64,000 nucleotides of DNA, from NCBI RefSeq assembly GCF_945859705.1, contig NC_079138.1:4278001-4342000 (forward strand), written 5' to 3'. This document shows, in pieces, positions 44,608-55,916 of the stretch (within the stretch, counting starts at the first letter, position 1; every line of letters begins with the position of its first letter). Under the pieces are notes generated by a model that searched no databases, was not told the DNA's origin, and saw only the letters and a list, made by a program, of their open reading frames with translations. A program made the translations under genes and the position numbers. This stretch comes from Episyrphus balteatus (lineage: Eukaryota; Arthropoda; Insecta; Diptera; Syrphidae).

Positions 44608-47401
44608 TAATACACTGCATCCAAACTTAGCTGATGTCACAACTTTTTTCAGATCCTCTGCATTTGACTCCACATCACCTTCAAAGAAAACGGACCTTTT
44701 ATATCATTTAACGAAGATGTTATACACAATCTAGTACAGTTACATTTTTGCATGTGTGTAGGTAGGTATAAGAATTGTATTGATTTTTCAAATGTGTATC
44801 CAATTTTTATCAAAACTAATTTTTTTTAGATAGTAAATAATTATAAATCGATAAAATGACATTTACAGCACATTATTCAAATATCCATTTTTTTTAATGA
44901 AAATTATAAAATCCACTCTGCTTCTGAGTTTAGTGCATACGGGGTGTTAGTTTCATTTTGTTTTAATTTTATTCATCCTCCCTTCTTTGTACCATTATAA
45001 TATTTTATCTCTTTCTTACACATTTCAATTCCCCAAACACAAGAAGAGTACAAACATAGCAACTATGTAGGTAAAGCCTATGTTGTACTAGTTTTGTATT
45101 TAGTAGTCGCGTTGTACGGATGCTATACGGTTCCATGTATAATTGACAAAAAAAAAAAAAGGGGCAAGAAAATTCCTAGAAAAATCGCCCAAAAAAATAT
45201 ATATATAAAGAAAAAAATATCGAATATAGATCAAAATTAAGTGAGTGAAAATAAATAAATGTTAAAATTGAACGAATAAATGTTGGAATTTGTGTAAAAC
45301 ATAATTTAAAATTGTGCTAGATTCCCTAACGCAGTTTTCCTCCTTTCGTTTTCTTTTTTTTTTTTCTTTCTCATATATATTTCTTCAAAGCGACAAGAAA
45401 ACCAGCTAGCTGTATATTTTTTTTTTCTGTTCTTCTTTTTCGTGTTTAAGTTATTCGTTAAATCAGTTTTTTTTTTTTTTGTTCGTTAACTTGGAGGGGA
45501 AATTATTCTTTCTCTTGGTTTTGTGATGAAAACACACAATTTTTGTTGTTGTTGCTTTTGCTTGTCAAAAGAAAGTCGTCTGAGACATGCGTGGTCGATG
45601 ATTTTTTTTTTTTTTTCTTGTCAAATGAAAATCTTCAAGTGAAACAAATTCCAATAGAAAATAAATGTTTTCTCTTTTTGACGAAAACACAAAACAAAAA
45701 TTTGAATTATCTTTCCGGAAATGTCCAATTGTATTGTTTTTAATTGATTTTTTTTGTATTTGGGAAATATATGTGTGTAAGAAAACGGTAAAAAAAATAT
45801 TTTTAAAATGCATGCATATTGGTGTATTTGTCTGTGGTCAACGTCCATTGCTTGTATTACCGACGACAACCGGAAAACTGTTACAAGTGTTGTCGTTGAG
45901 ATAGAAAATGTTGGGGAAAGCTGCGTTTCCGTCGGATGATTTTTATTTTGATTTTTTTTTCTTTTTTTTTCTATTATTAAAGACAAATCAATGTTTATTG
46001 TTAATTAATTTGAAAAAAAAAAAAAATCAGTGTTTGTTGTCCATTTTGATGTACCAATCCCAGTTTTTTTTATTTTTTGTATTTAATTTCTTTTTTCTGT
46101 TTATTTTTTCTTCACTTAAATTTGTGTGTTGTTGTGCATCCCGCTCTTGCACTATGTCTTATAGCTAATTGTTGATTCGCCCCGTCCCCCACTTACACGT
46201 GTAGAGGAAGAGAAATCATTATTTATTTCTTTCTTATTCATTCAACAAAGAGATCAAAAAAATAAACAAGAAATTTGACGAAGAATTGGAGTTTTGTTGT
46301 GTCTTTGAAACGACGAAAAACGATCAATCAATCAACAACAACAACAACAACATCATAAGCCGCAACTAGGCTAAAATCGCTAGCTCTATCGCTACCAAAC
46401 ACTAACACCAACTTAAACAAACTGATGATAAGAAACGGAAAGGATAAACTTTGAAATAGGTAAAACTTATTTGGTTTTTTATATTTTTTATATTTTTTTT
46501 TTTTAATTTTTTCATTTCTCCAATTCCTTTGACGTTCTTTCGTAAAGTTAATTAATATTTTTTTTTGTTTTTTATTTTATTAATAATTTGATAAAATAAC
46601 CTTCCATATAATTATCATAGAAACAAAAAATGTTGAGATAAGCATGAAATTACGAACTGGGAATGGAGAATTAGTCTAGCTAGCTGTAAGCTGTTTGTAA
46701 GCTATCGTTTGCAAAATTTCAATATCACATTGCTTAGTGCAATGGAAATTTTGCACTGGCCATCGTTTGGGTTGCCTGCCGTTGCGGAAATGCGGATTAG
46801 TTTTTTTTTTTATTCTCTTGTAGTTGTAGTTTGTTTGACGAGGCAGCATTTTTATATAAAATCTAATTTCATTTTTGTTTTTGTCTATTTTGCATTTAGT
46901 TTGATTAATTTAGGAATTATAATATATTTACTTAGAGGGTGATCAAGTGCCTTTGGGCCTTGGGGACAACGATGACTTAAGCCAGAACCATAATTGGCGG
47001 ATGGAGTCGGAAGCTTCTGTCAATTGTTGTTGTTTTCTTTGTATTTTCCACAAGTTTTCATCCGTCGAGTGCGGTTGCGAGCGCTGCGCTCTTCCCCTCC
47101 GTTTGCATCCGACGCACAGTGGGACGAATGTATGGAAAAATTGGCATTTCTAACATCTTGTGTTTTAGTGACTGAAATTACGCAAAGTTGCATTAAGACG
47201 ATTATTTACACCTAAATCTATGAATTAAACATGAAAACCAGATAAATGGAAACGTTTTAGCCAGGAAATTCATTTTTGTTTAATTAAAAGAGTTGAGCAG
47301 CGAACTTTTTTTTTTAGGATTTTCTTTTAAATAATTTTAATTTATGTAAAATAGAACTAATAATAGTATAGATAATAAAACACTATAAACACAAACACAA
47401 A
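44608..47401. other. Low-copy, T-rich DNA; possible 5' regulatory patch near 47.0-47.15 kb
   Basis: Long T tracts and CAACAACAA runs (46330) are present. A G+C-richer patch at 46960-47130 includes 'gcggttgcgagcgctgcgct'. No repeat partner was found in the window. Frames are short and overlap on both strands, so no exon is called. Confidence 0.25.
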
Positions 47402-48238
47402 CCTTTTTATGGGTTGGGGTCAAAATTCTGCCGGGGTCAAAATTCTTTTGTCAAAATTCTGCTTTCAAAATTCTGCTTAACAAAATTCTGCTTTCAAAAT
47501 TCTGTTTTTCAAAATTCTGCTTTTCATAATTCTGCTTTTCAAAATTCTGAAAAAAATTAAAAAAGGGTTTGGAAAATGTTAAAAAGCGCGCGCTTTTAAA
47601 CATTTTCCAAACCCTTTTTTAATTTTTTGCAGAATTCTGTAAAATCATCTTTTTGAAAAATTATCTGCTTATTTGATTACTTACACACATAATTTGTCAT
47701 TTTTTAAATGCGAATTAATTTTTGTTTTATAAATGAATAAATTTGAAAATATTAAGAAAAGGTTTTTAATATTAAACATATCCGAAGATAACTAAAAATT
47801 TATTAATTTATCAAATAAAGATGAATATTCAAAAATTTGAATAAGAAAAGGAATATACAACATCGGTTCCAATTAGTATACATATTTTATTTGAAAGAAA
47901 GTCAGTATATGCATTTCAAAAAATATTTGCGACACTTAATAAAAAAATTTAGGAAAGTACCAATGTTGAATTACATTGATGAGGTGTATTTTTCTTTAGC
48001 CAGCGCATATGCTATAAAAAAAAAAAAACAGAATTAGCAGAATTTTTTTTGTTCAAATATAATGCTGGCAGAATTTTGAAAAGCAGAATTTTAAAAAGCA
48101 GAATTTTGAAAAACAGAATAGAAAAAAAAGCAGAATTTTAAAAAACAGAATTTTCGCTGAAAAAGCAGAATTTTGAAAAGCAGAATTTTGAAAAGCAGAA
48201 TTTTGAAGCCAGAATTTTGACCCGATCCCCCTTTTTAT
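47402..48238. mobile_element. Foldback-like element (47411-48229) with tandemly repeated ends and 9-bp TSD
   Basis: Each terminal inverted repeat is itself a tandem array. CAAAATTCTGCTTTT-type units repeat about eight times from 47420, and their complements (AAAAGCAGAATTTTG) repeat from about 48060 to 48220. The outer caps are GGGTTGGGGTC and GACCCGATCCCC. The flanking duplication CCTTTTTAT (47402-47410 and 48230-48238) is 9 bp, the length made by Drosophila FB elements and Mutator-like transposases. A central hairpin lies at 47563-47622 ('gggtttggaaaatgtt' and complement). It is non-coding. Confidence 0.85.
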
Positions 48239-48353
48239 TCATTGTCGATTTCGGAAGTATAACTTAAGTCGTCCGGGTTAAATTCTATGGGAAAACTAAG
48301 TTCTATATAATTTTTTTTAATTAATGTTGGTATATATCTCGATCATAATTTGA

Positions 48354-49983
48354 TACAGCTATGGACAAAGAAATAGCACACTTTTGATTTTTCTTACAAA
48401 AATTGCATTTATTTGGGACCTTTTAACTTATATATTATAATTTTTACATCAGGGCATGCATTAGCTTATGGGAATTCATAAAATTAATAATTATAAATTA
48501 TTTTATTTCAATTCAATTTTTAAAAATATAATACCCTTTTTTCTTGTGGACAAAGAAATAGCCCACATTCCGAAAATCATAAAAATAATCATTTCTAAGC
48601 AAAAATTCTTACAATTTCCAATAAATTCAATACTACTAAGTTAGTAACTTGTTAGTAGACCACAGTTTTTCAAAGTTCTTTCGCACCTCTTTGGTAAACT
48701 TTCAACTAACGTCTGGTATCCACTTTGTGGAGTACGGCACCACGTTTCTTTGATTCTGGCCCAAAGATCGTTTGAATTTTTGAATTTCCTTTTCCCACGC
48801 TTAACCTTGACATCAATTTATAAGTTTTCTATGGGGTTAAGATTGTGAATTTGAGATGGCTAGGTGCAAACATCGATTTTTTCGTCCGAAAACCTATCTT
48901 GTACTATTTCTGATGCATGTTTGGGTGATTGTCATGTATGAATATCTAATTAACTGGCGAGAAATATGGTTCCTCGGTATTCTAATGTAATATTAAGACA
49001 AAAGAATTTATCAATTTTGCCATCCACCTAACCAATGGGTCCTTACCATGCCAGGAAAATGCGCCCCAGACCATCAAATCCTATCCTCTTAGTTTCATCA
49101 TCTTGAGATAATACTTTAGCTTGTCCTTTTAACATTTAAGGCGATGGACAAATGTTTTGTCATCGATTCCAATGCGGTTAACCTTTATTTCATCACTCCA
49201 AAAGACTCTCATTTAAAACAGCATGTTTGTATTCAGATGTTTTTTAGCTAATGTTAGGTGATCTTTCATGTGTCTTTTTATATCAATGGATTTTTCTTGC
49301 TTACCTGTCTGTAAAACTCAGCATCATTAAGTATCCTTCTTAAAAGTCTGCTTGACACTTTTTTAGTAGAATTCTATATTTACTTCGTGCAAAATCGTGC
49401 GAGATGACTTAAAAAGCCCACATTTGCGTTTCTTTGTGATCGCTCTATCCACTCGTATGGAAGTTTTGCGGGGAAGAAGTTAACGCAATTTAATTTCAGG
49501 GTTTAAATTTCTATTTGCTCTTTCCAAATAAATGGCTTTATCCATCATTTATTCGAAAAATTTAGAGTTTAAGCTAATTAAGAAGGATTTTTCCCTTGAC
49601 TATGAGGCTCGAAAGTAATTCTCCCTTTTTTCGCAGTTTAATGATGTTTTCTGCCTATTTTTTTCAAAAATACTTGTTAATTAAATAGTAGCAATAAAAT
49701 GAATGCATTTTCGTCTACAACTTTTGAACGCGGAATAAAAACTTAACGGTTAAACAAATGTGTGCTATTTCTGTGTCCACTAGCGAAAGAGACAGAAAAA
49801 GCATTATATTGCTAGTGCAAATAAATATAGAAAATAACGGTACTTTTAAGATATTTTTGTCTCCATCACTTTATTTCGATAATATACCAAAAGAAAAAAA
49901 TTTATAAAAAGCATTCCTAATATCTTAAATTCGATTCGTATGATTTTTCTCAATAGTGTGCTATTTCTCTGTCCATGGCTGTA
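48354..49983 (-). mobile_element. Degenerate Tc1-like transposon (48356-49981), IR/DR type, TA target
   Basis: The ends CAGCTATGGACAAAGAAATA and, in complement at the right, CAGCCATGGACAGAGAAATA, then GCACAC, are flanked by TA. A second copy of the end word, TGGACAAAGAAATAGCCCAC, lies about 190 bp inside the left end (48547). TGTGCTATTTCTGTGTCCA lies about 200 bp inside the right end (49761). This is the four-site IR/DR arrangement of some Tc1-like elements. Total length of about 1.6 kb is normal for the group. Confidence 0.88.
48650..49680 (-). pseudogene. Tc1-like transposase pseudogene
   Basis: Read on the minus strand, fragments in different frames recall the DD34E transposase. VFWSDEIKVNRIG (near 49160-49215) matches the WSDE block. 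DLMVWGAFSWHGKDPLVRW (near 49020-49080) matches the VWGxFS block. DNHPNMHQK (near 48925-48950) matches the DNDPKHxxR block. SQIHNLNPIENL (near 48825-48865) matches the PDLNPIENLW block that carries the final glutamate. Stops and frameshifts separate them. It is clearly inactive. Confidence 0.8.
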
Positions 49984-51009
49984 TATGTGAACTTTTTGAC
50001 CGGAAATTTGACAACTGCTAAGAATTTTTGCATTTTTATAGAATTTGATCCCATCATTTTTGATTAAAATGGTAAAATGTTATAAATAATATTGGTTTAA
50101 AGAGAATTTTTTTTTTGTTTTAAATTGATGTTATCACTTACGAAATCATGTATAGCTTTATTTATATTCAGATTAGAATTCAGCCATTATTTGTTAGCGC
50201 TCATGAACCGATTGAGTCTTCTAGAAGACTGCTCCATCTTCTACTTTACTTTGAGGCAATAAAATTTAGTTACTTCCTGTATTTGAGCTTCTACATCTAC
50301 TGTTGACTTCTCTAAGCCAAGAAGTTGTTGAATTTTTAAACAAAAACCCATCAAATCGTCTGTTTTAGCACTATCCAGCCAAGTTTTTAAATTTTGGCCA
50401 TTTTTGATATAGGGGGTCGAACCTAAAAAACGCGATTATAAGTACTTGGGGCAAATTGGGGCAAGATTTTTTTCTTGATTCCTTTAGAGGACACTTTCCT
50501 GAGTATAAAACAATAAAAACCCCAGAGAGCCTTTTAGGTGTAAAAAAATTTTTTTTTTCTACCAACACTTGGAAAATCACTTATAAAAACAAAACTTAAC
50601 AAAACAAAAAATTTTTTATTGTTAAATATTAATTTATATACCTTGATGAGTGTTATTATCCATTATAAAATTCATTTTTTACCGCACAAAAAATTTTGGG
50701 AGTAAGACCAATTACAACCTGATTTTTCACCACCAAACAAAAAAATTAAACTAATATATGTTTAGCACTCTATAACTTTTGCACTAATTGGACAACGCAA
50801 ATAATTTTGATGCAGTTAGAACCTAAATATATTTGGGATGACATACCAATCACTCAAAAGTACCGCAATAATATTCGATTTTTTTTTATTTATTGCTATG
50901 AGTCGTCCCACTGTGCGACGATCCGACAATTATAGTTCTGGCTTTAGGCGACAAGAATTGATAAGGTTTTTTTGTTTTTTTTTTTTTGTAGAGGGGTTTA
51001 ATACAATCA
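49984..51009. other. Nothing recognised
   Basis: A+T-rich DNA with short frames only. There is no repeat partner in the window. Confidence 0.4.
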
Positions 51010-52940
51010 TTTACCCCGTTTGTATGAACGATTTAAAGATCGAATTGAATCTGATTTGAAATTTCGATCCAGGTATATTATTTGCAGTAAAATAGAAAAA
51101 TCTAACCAAAAACAAAGTGCAAGTAAAACTAGATATCATAATACATACATACAGTGAATTTGCAAATAAGAAGACAATCACACACAATTTCCACCATAAA
51201 TTATATCTCGATTCGATTAAGCTCCCCGAGTCGGATCGGATCGACAAATCCGGATTCAATTCGATCCAGGTATAGGGTAAAGGCACCAGTATCCGGACAG
51301 TGTTAGTCTTTGTGACTTTTTTGCTATTAATAGGTAAATCATCCTAATAAATTCGAATAAAAGCGCAAATATACTTTCACTGATGTATTTCACATATAAA
51401 TGCAAAGTTTCAAGCAGATAACCTGAATAAATTAAGAGATATACTTCAATTGAGTGTCCGACATCAGGTGTGAGGTCGTGAATATGATATTTTGTAAGAA
51501 AAAAAATAGTGAAAGCATTTGCAAAAACTAAGAAAATTGAGGCCTGTTTATTATTATATTATTATTTTTTAGTGTCCGGATACTAAAACTAAAATTTAAG
51601 ACATTTTTTAGTTCCCGGACACAGTGTCCGGGTACTGAAAATATGAGAAAAATGGAAAAATCGCATTTTTAGGCTCTTAAATTGTAGTTTGGTTCATATT
51701 TTGGGTTTTAATGCAAGAGAATTGCATTTTTCTCTCAATGTTTCAGTGTTCGGACAGGTTTACCTAAGTTAAAATAAGTGTGTCCGGATACTGAAAAACT
51801 AGATTCAGTTGCCGGACACCCTTGTTTCTAATGTAATTTAAAGTGTTTTTGTATCTTTAAACTTGCTATCTTTTAATGAATGAATTCAGAAATCATATCA
51901 AAGACCATAGAGGATACAAGGATTTATATAAATCCAATTCTAACTTTGAGAGAAGCTGAAAACATTAGTAGGCAAGGAACAGCATTTTTAAAAAAAAAGA
52001 GTGCATTATAAAATGGTTTGAATAGCTCTAAAATTAATTGAAAATTACTGGCCAGGAATATATTTCTATTTATGACTCGAGTATGATATTAAATGGCGAT
52101 GAAACCAGCTTTTATCTCTACCCAAAGACTAGCAAAATTATACACGGAGAAAACATAACTCCAGGGATAACTTTACTTCTGGTTTATTTAATCATAATAT
52201 AGTTAAGTATATTAGAAATCAGTTAAATGTACCAGAAATAAAGTTAAATATACCAGAAGTTTATATGGATATGGTGTTGACAATGTGATGTTATTGAGGA
52301 ATGAGGACCCCTAAATTTTATTGTCACCTTCAGTAATTATGAGTTCTGGAAATATTCGTTCCGTGCTTCAATTCTCTTTTCTTTTAACAAATATAAGCTG
52401 TTAGTGTGTCCTTGTTGTTAATAGCTTAGTGATAACTTTTATTAAAAACAATTTTAACCTTTAAAAGTACCTACCAGATTGTTTTTTTTTTTTTCAACTT
52501 ATAATTTTTTTTATAAATTTTTTTGTGTATTAGAGTTATGTTCATATTTGTTTCAAAAAAAAGATGTTTTAGTTCATAAAAACGAAAAAAGAACCATAAT
52601 TTCATACAAAATTATCGTGTCCGGATACTAAAATAAATTTGTCCGGAAACTAAATTTTGCGTCCGGACACTAGTGGAAATCGAACTTTTTTTATAATTTT
52701 TATTTTTAAATATTATAATGTTTTATTTAAAAATTATGTGAATGTAACATTATTACAAAAATGCCAAACTTTAAGAAACTACCAAAATATTTGCTATAGC
52801 TTGAATAGCAATAAAACTATTCGACGTCAAAGTTCAAAAGTACCTTAACTGTCTGGATACTATTGCCTTTACCCTAGGTATATATACCTAAATCCTGATT
52901 CAATTCGGATTCAAATCGCCATACCAACGGGGTAATTATT
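51010..52940. repeat. Pre-existing inverted flanks around the 51273-52876 element
   Basis: 'accccgtttgtatgaacgat' near 51016 and 'tcgaattgaatctgattt' are complementary to 'gattcaattcggattcaaat' and 'cgccataccaacggggtaa' at about 52890-52934. These form short arms outside the GTCCGG element, with 'caattcgatccaggtata' also repeated directly at about 51258. Confidence 0.5.
51269..52880. mobile_element. Non-autonomous element (51273-52876) with GTCCGGATACT subterminal repeats
   Basis: The ends TAGGGTAAAGGCACCAGTAT and, in complement, TAGGGTAAAGGCAATAGTAT continue as CCGGACAG/CCAGACAG. The flanking duplication is ambiguous (GGTA on both sides, or AGGTAT if the first T is excluded). The word AGTGTCCGGATACTNAAA or variants occurs about seven times within 550 bp of the left end. 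It occurs three or more times near 52617-52680 and once at the right end. The interior is non-coding. The end bases resemble the TAGGG-type hAT elements in this window, but no 8-bp duplication was found. Confidence 0.72.
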
Positions 52941-52949
52941 TTTAGTATG

Positions 52950-53065
52950 CAAAGGGGGGGGGGGGGGGGGGAATAGAGGTGCAATTTACTAAAATATGAA
53001 TCAAAATAAAAACAAAAATATTTAAAAGCAACGGCAACACTTGCAGTTTTTTTAAAGCCAGAATC
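52950..53065 (+). repeat. Poly-G run and short GGGGCAATTTTCTAA-type repeat fragment
   Basis: A run of 18 G (52954-52971) is followed by 'aggtgcaatttactaaaa' and 'aaaagcaacggcaacacttg'. This corresponds to the region of the 2-kb foldback arm around 30850-30960. Confidence 0.55.
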
Positions 53066-53970
53066 TTACATAGCGTTTTCGTTTGGTCGTCCGGGACCGG
53101 GACCTTTGTATATCAATTCCAATGAAATCAATGAAAATTGATATACAAAGCCGGGACTATCAAGAATTCTTCCTAACGATTCTGAAACTGTTAGTTTGGC
53201 ACTCGTCGGTTCTAAGAACGGAATAAGTCCACTTTTTTCTGAAATTGACTTTTATATGCAAATGTTATTTTTAGGCGTAGACACATCTTCTAAGTTGAAA
53301 AAAACAACAAAAAAAGTTATAGGAGTTGAAAAATTTTATAAGTGTGAAGAACAAGATTTCAGGCTTTTGAGTATGTCTTAACTAAGACGTGCACGGGTTT
53401 TAATTGCAGAAAACATTGAATGGGTTATAAGAGAAGATAAAACCGCGGAGTGCTGTTAAATGAATGGTTGGAAATTGAAGATAGGGGTGCAAAAGCAACC
53501 TTTTTGTTTTTTTTTTTTTTTTCAATATATCTCGTAAACAAAGCATAATTTTGATATATTGATTTTAAAATTTGTTGAAGAGTATCAAATTTAATATCGG
53601 AAAAAATGTTTTTTAAAAATTGAAAAAAAAAAATTCCATACCCATACAAAAAAAAAAACATGAAAAAAAGTCAAGAAAAACGATTTTTTGATTTTTGTTT
53701 GCTTTTTGTAACGGTATTTTTTTTTTTCGGGCTGAGATAGTCATATGCATTGCTCTAACTTTCGTTCTTAAAACTAACGATTGAATTTTAGCGATATAAA
53801 AAAAGTTGTAAAGCAGAGATGTAGAGAATTTTAAGGTGAACAATCTTTTCTGGGAAAGTTGTTTTCATAATTTTGATAAAAAGTGCTCAAAACTTTAAAA
53901 TTATCATTTTTTTTTTTTTTACTTTTTTGGCTTGTAACTTTTTAATATTCAGCATATCGAAAAAGTGCTC
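53066..53970. other. A+T-rich DNA with one perfect hairpin
   Basis: CTTTGTATATCAATT at 53104-53118 and its exact complement at 53136-53150 form a 15-bp stem with a 17-nt loop. The rest has no recognised content. Confidence 0.45.
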
Positions 53971-54355
53971 TTAAGCATGGAATAGCTCACGATACAATCA
54001 TCGTACACGACTTGAGATGTACCGATATCGTTAACAATATCAAAAGTAAGCACTTCACTGACGATTCACTGACGATTTCATTTTTCATTTTATTTTATTG
54101 CATTTTATCTGTGAAATAAATTTTCTCATTTTTATCCATTATTTGGATAAAAAATGTAATCTTAAAAACTGAATAATAGGCGAATTAAAAGCCCACACAC
54201 GGTACAACCCTCATCTAATCAATCGCATACTACCTCTTGTTTTCCATCATCAGCATTCGACCGTGCGATATTTGTACAGCGGATATCTCGAATGCGATTC
54301 AAATTTTGTACGATTATTATCGGTACGATAATTGTACCGTGTATTCCATGCTTTA
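53971..54355. mobile_element. TTA-flanked MITE (53974-54352), AGCATGGAATA ends
   Basis: An 11-bp perfect inverted repeat AGCATGGAATA is followed inward by CACGATACAATCATCGTAC against CACGGTACAATTATCGTAC. TTA flanks both sides (53971-53973 and 54353-54355), a TWA-type target. The 379 bp are non-coding. Confidence 0.8.
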
Positions 54356-54569
54356 ACATAAAAGAAATTTAAATGTCTACGTTTTTTGTATGCACAACTT
54401 TTATGTTCGATAAATAGAAATCGAGATATTTAATTAATTTCACGAGTGCGAAAAATCATTGTAATGATATTCAGCCAATGCTCTATGGAATGAGCAAAAG
54501 ACAAATTTGGGGGTGGTACAAACTGCTGTGTCAGCCATATATGAGCATCGTAAATGTACTGGACTATTC

Positions 54570-55456
54570 GTCTAAGACAGTGTTTCTCAACGTGGGGCCC
54601 ACGCCCCACAGAAGGCAATTTGATTTATGGGGGTTTTGGTTTCATTACACTTTTTTTTTCCAAAAATCTATAAATTCTTGTGTTAAACAGCTTCAAGAGA
54701 AAAACGAAACTCTTGTTGAAGCCAGAACAAAGATCTTTGATTTAATTTTGAACAAAATTTTTGAAAGTTTTCCTTGGCTACAAAAAAGTAAAGTCACTCA
54801 TACTGCTATGAATGTAATTGTCGACCATTTGAAAAATTTATCGGCTGATTTTAAAGAAAGATTTTCTGATTTAAAACAAATATGTATATATATTTCCAAA
54901 ATTGGATGATGCAACCTATGCTAGTAAATCTCTCTGATATTTCCAACAAAAAGTATCAAGAAGAACTCATGGAAATGCCAAACGATGAGTCATTTAAAAC
55001 TTTATTTGTGGCATAAAAGGCAAGATGACTTGGGTTTCTGAAGAAGTTGAGGTCAAATACCCCAAAACAACCAAACTAGAGAGCTTTTATTTCCTTTTCC
55101 CTTTTCATATTTGACGGAATGCGGATTTAGTGTCATAAATGATTTGCTGTTAAAAAAATGAGATCGTCTCGATATTAAAAAAACGGGGAGACTTGAGACT
55201 GAAACTTTCAGGATTTGAACCTAATATTAAAGCCATCTGCAGGAGGGACCTCACTTAATTTCAGTAATATCTACCTGCTATAATTAATTACATAATATTT
55301 TCTATGTATTTTTTCATAATTCCAGACATACATTTTTTTTGAAGATTTGAAGAGTTTAAATTTTTGTGTGCTCATGATGTCAGGGGGACATGAGGATTTC
55401 GGAATGGTTTTTGTGGGGCACGTCACAAAAAAATGTTGGGAAACACTGGTCTAAGG
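54570..55456 (+). mobile_element. Internally deleted hAT transposon (54578-55448), 8-bp TSD
   Basis: The ends CAGTGTTTCTCAAC and, in complement, CAGTGTTTCCCAAC are flanked by GTCTAAGA (54570-54577) and GTCTAAGG (55449-55456), 7 of 8 identical. The length of 871 bp is far below an autonomous hAT. What remains between the ends is part of the transposase. Confidence 0.87.
54655..55250 (+). pseudogene. hAT transposase fragment (ZBED5/SCAND3-like type)
   Basis: Frame one encodes INSCVKQLQEKNETLVEART and KIFDLILNKIFESFPWL, followed by LSADFKERFSDLK up to 54909. Other frames continue with SDISNKKYQEELMEMPNDES (near 54935-54990), and YPKTTKLESFYFLFPF and LTECGFSVINDLLLKK (near 55055-55160). GDLRLKLSGFEPNIKAICRR lies near 55187-55247. 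The last blocks match the hAT C-terminal dimerisation region of the family related to vertebrate ZBED5/FAM200 proteins. Several stops and frameshifts and loss of the N-terminal BED and catalytic core make it non-functional. Confidence 0.75.
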
Positions 55457-55871
55457 CACAATAGTTCCGACTTGGATGCGTGGATTCGGATATCCCATTT
55501 ACTGTAGAACTAGTTCAGTTTCCGAATGTGAGCTTCGACTTTCCTGGAAGCTATCGTTGGCAAAATGGACTCGCACTCAATTGTAGGGGGTCGGTCAGAC
55601 GTCATAATGTTATAAAGGAAGTGGCCAAGATTTGATCCTTGTGCAACTCCAGCTCTATTGGACTTCATTGGTGATTTGTCATCCTCCACTTGCACACAAA
55701 ATTTCCTGGAAGAAAGAAAAGAAAAAATATTTTTTAAATCCCTTTTCGAGTCCTCTGTCCTGCTCGCGCAACTTCGTTGCTCCGCTTCTTAGAGCATGTA
55801 AAGTCTTGAGGCAGAAACGAATATTAACAGCTTTCTAAATAAAAAGGATGTAATTTGAATTTTTTTTAGAT
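55457..55871. other. Nothing recognised
   Basis: A short G+C-richer patch at 55750-55800. No coding evidence. Confidence 0.35.
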
Positions 55872-55916
55872 GATTTGTATGGGAGCTAAAATTTAGCTCG
55901 ATCTGCGTACCAGACA
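55872..55916. mobile_element. Solo end of the CCTGGTACGC MITE family
   Basis: ATTTGTATGGGAGCTAAAAT then TTAGCTCGATCTGCGTACCAG matches the right arm of 42033-42182 with about five mismatches. TAA follows. No left arm is present, so this is a truncated copy. Confidence 0.65.

Noticed and set aside
45543..46168. Several overlapping frames rich in F, L and K
   Set aside because: They occur on both strands of very T/A-rich DNA and have biased, low-complexity translations.
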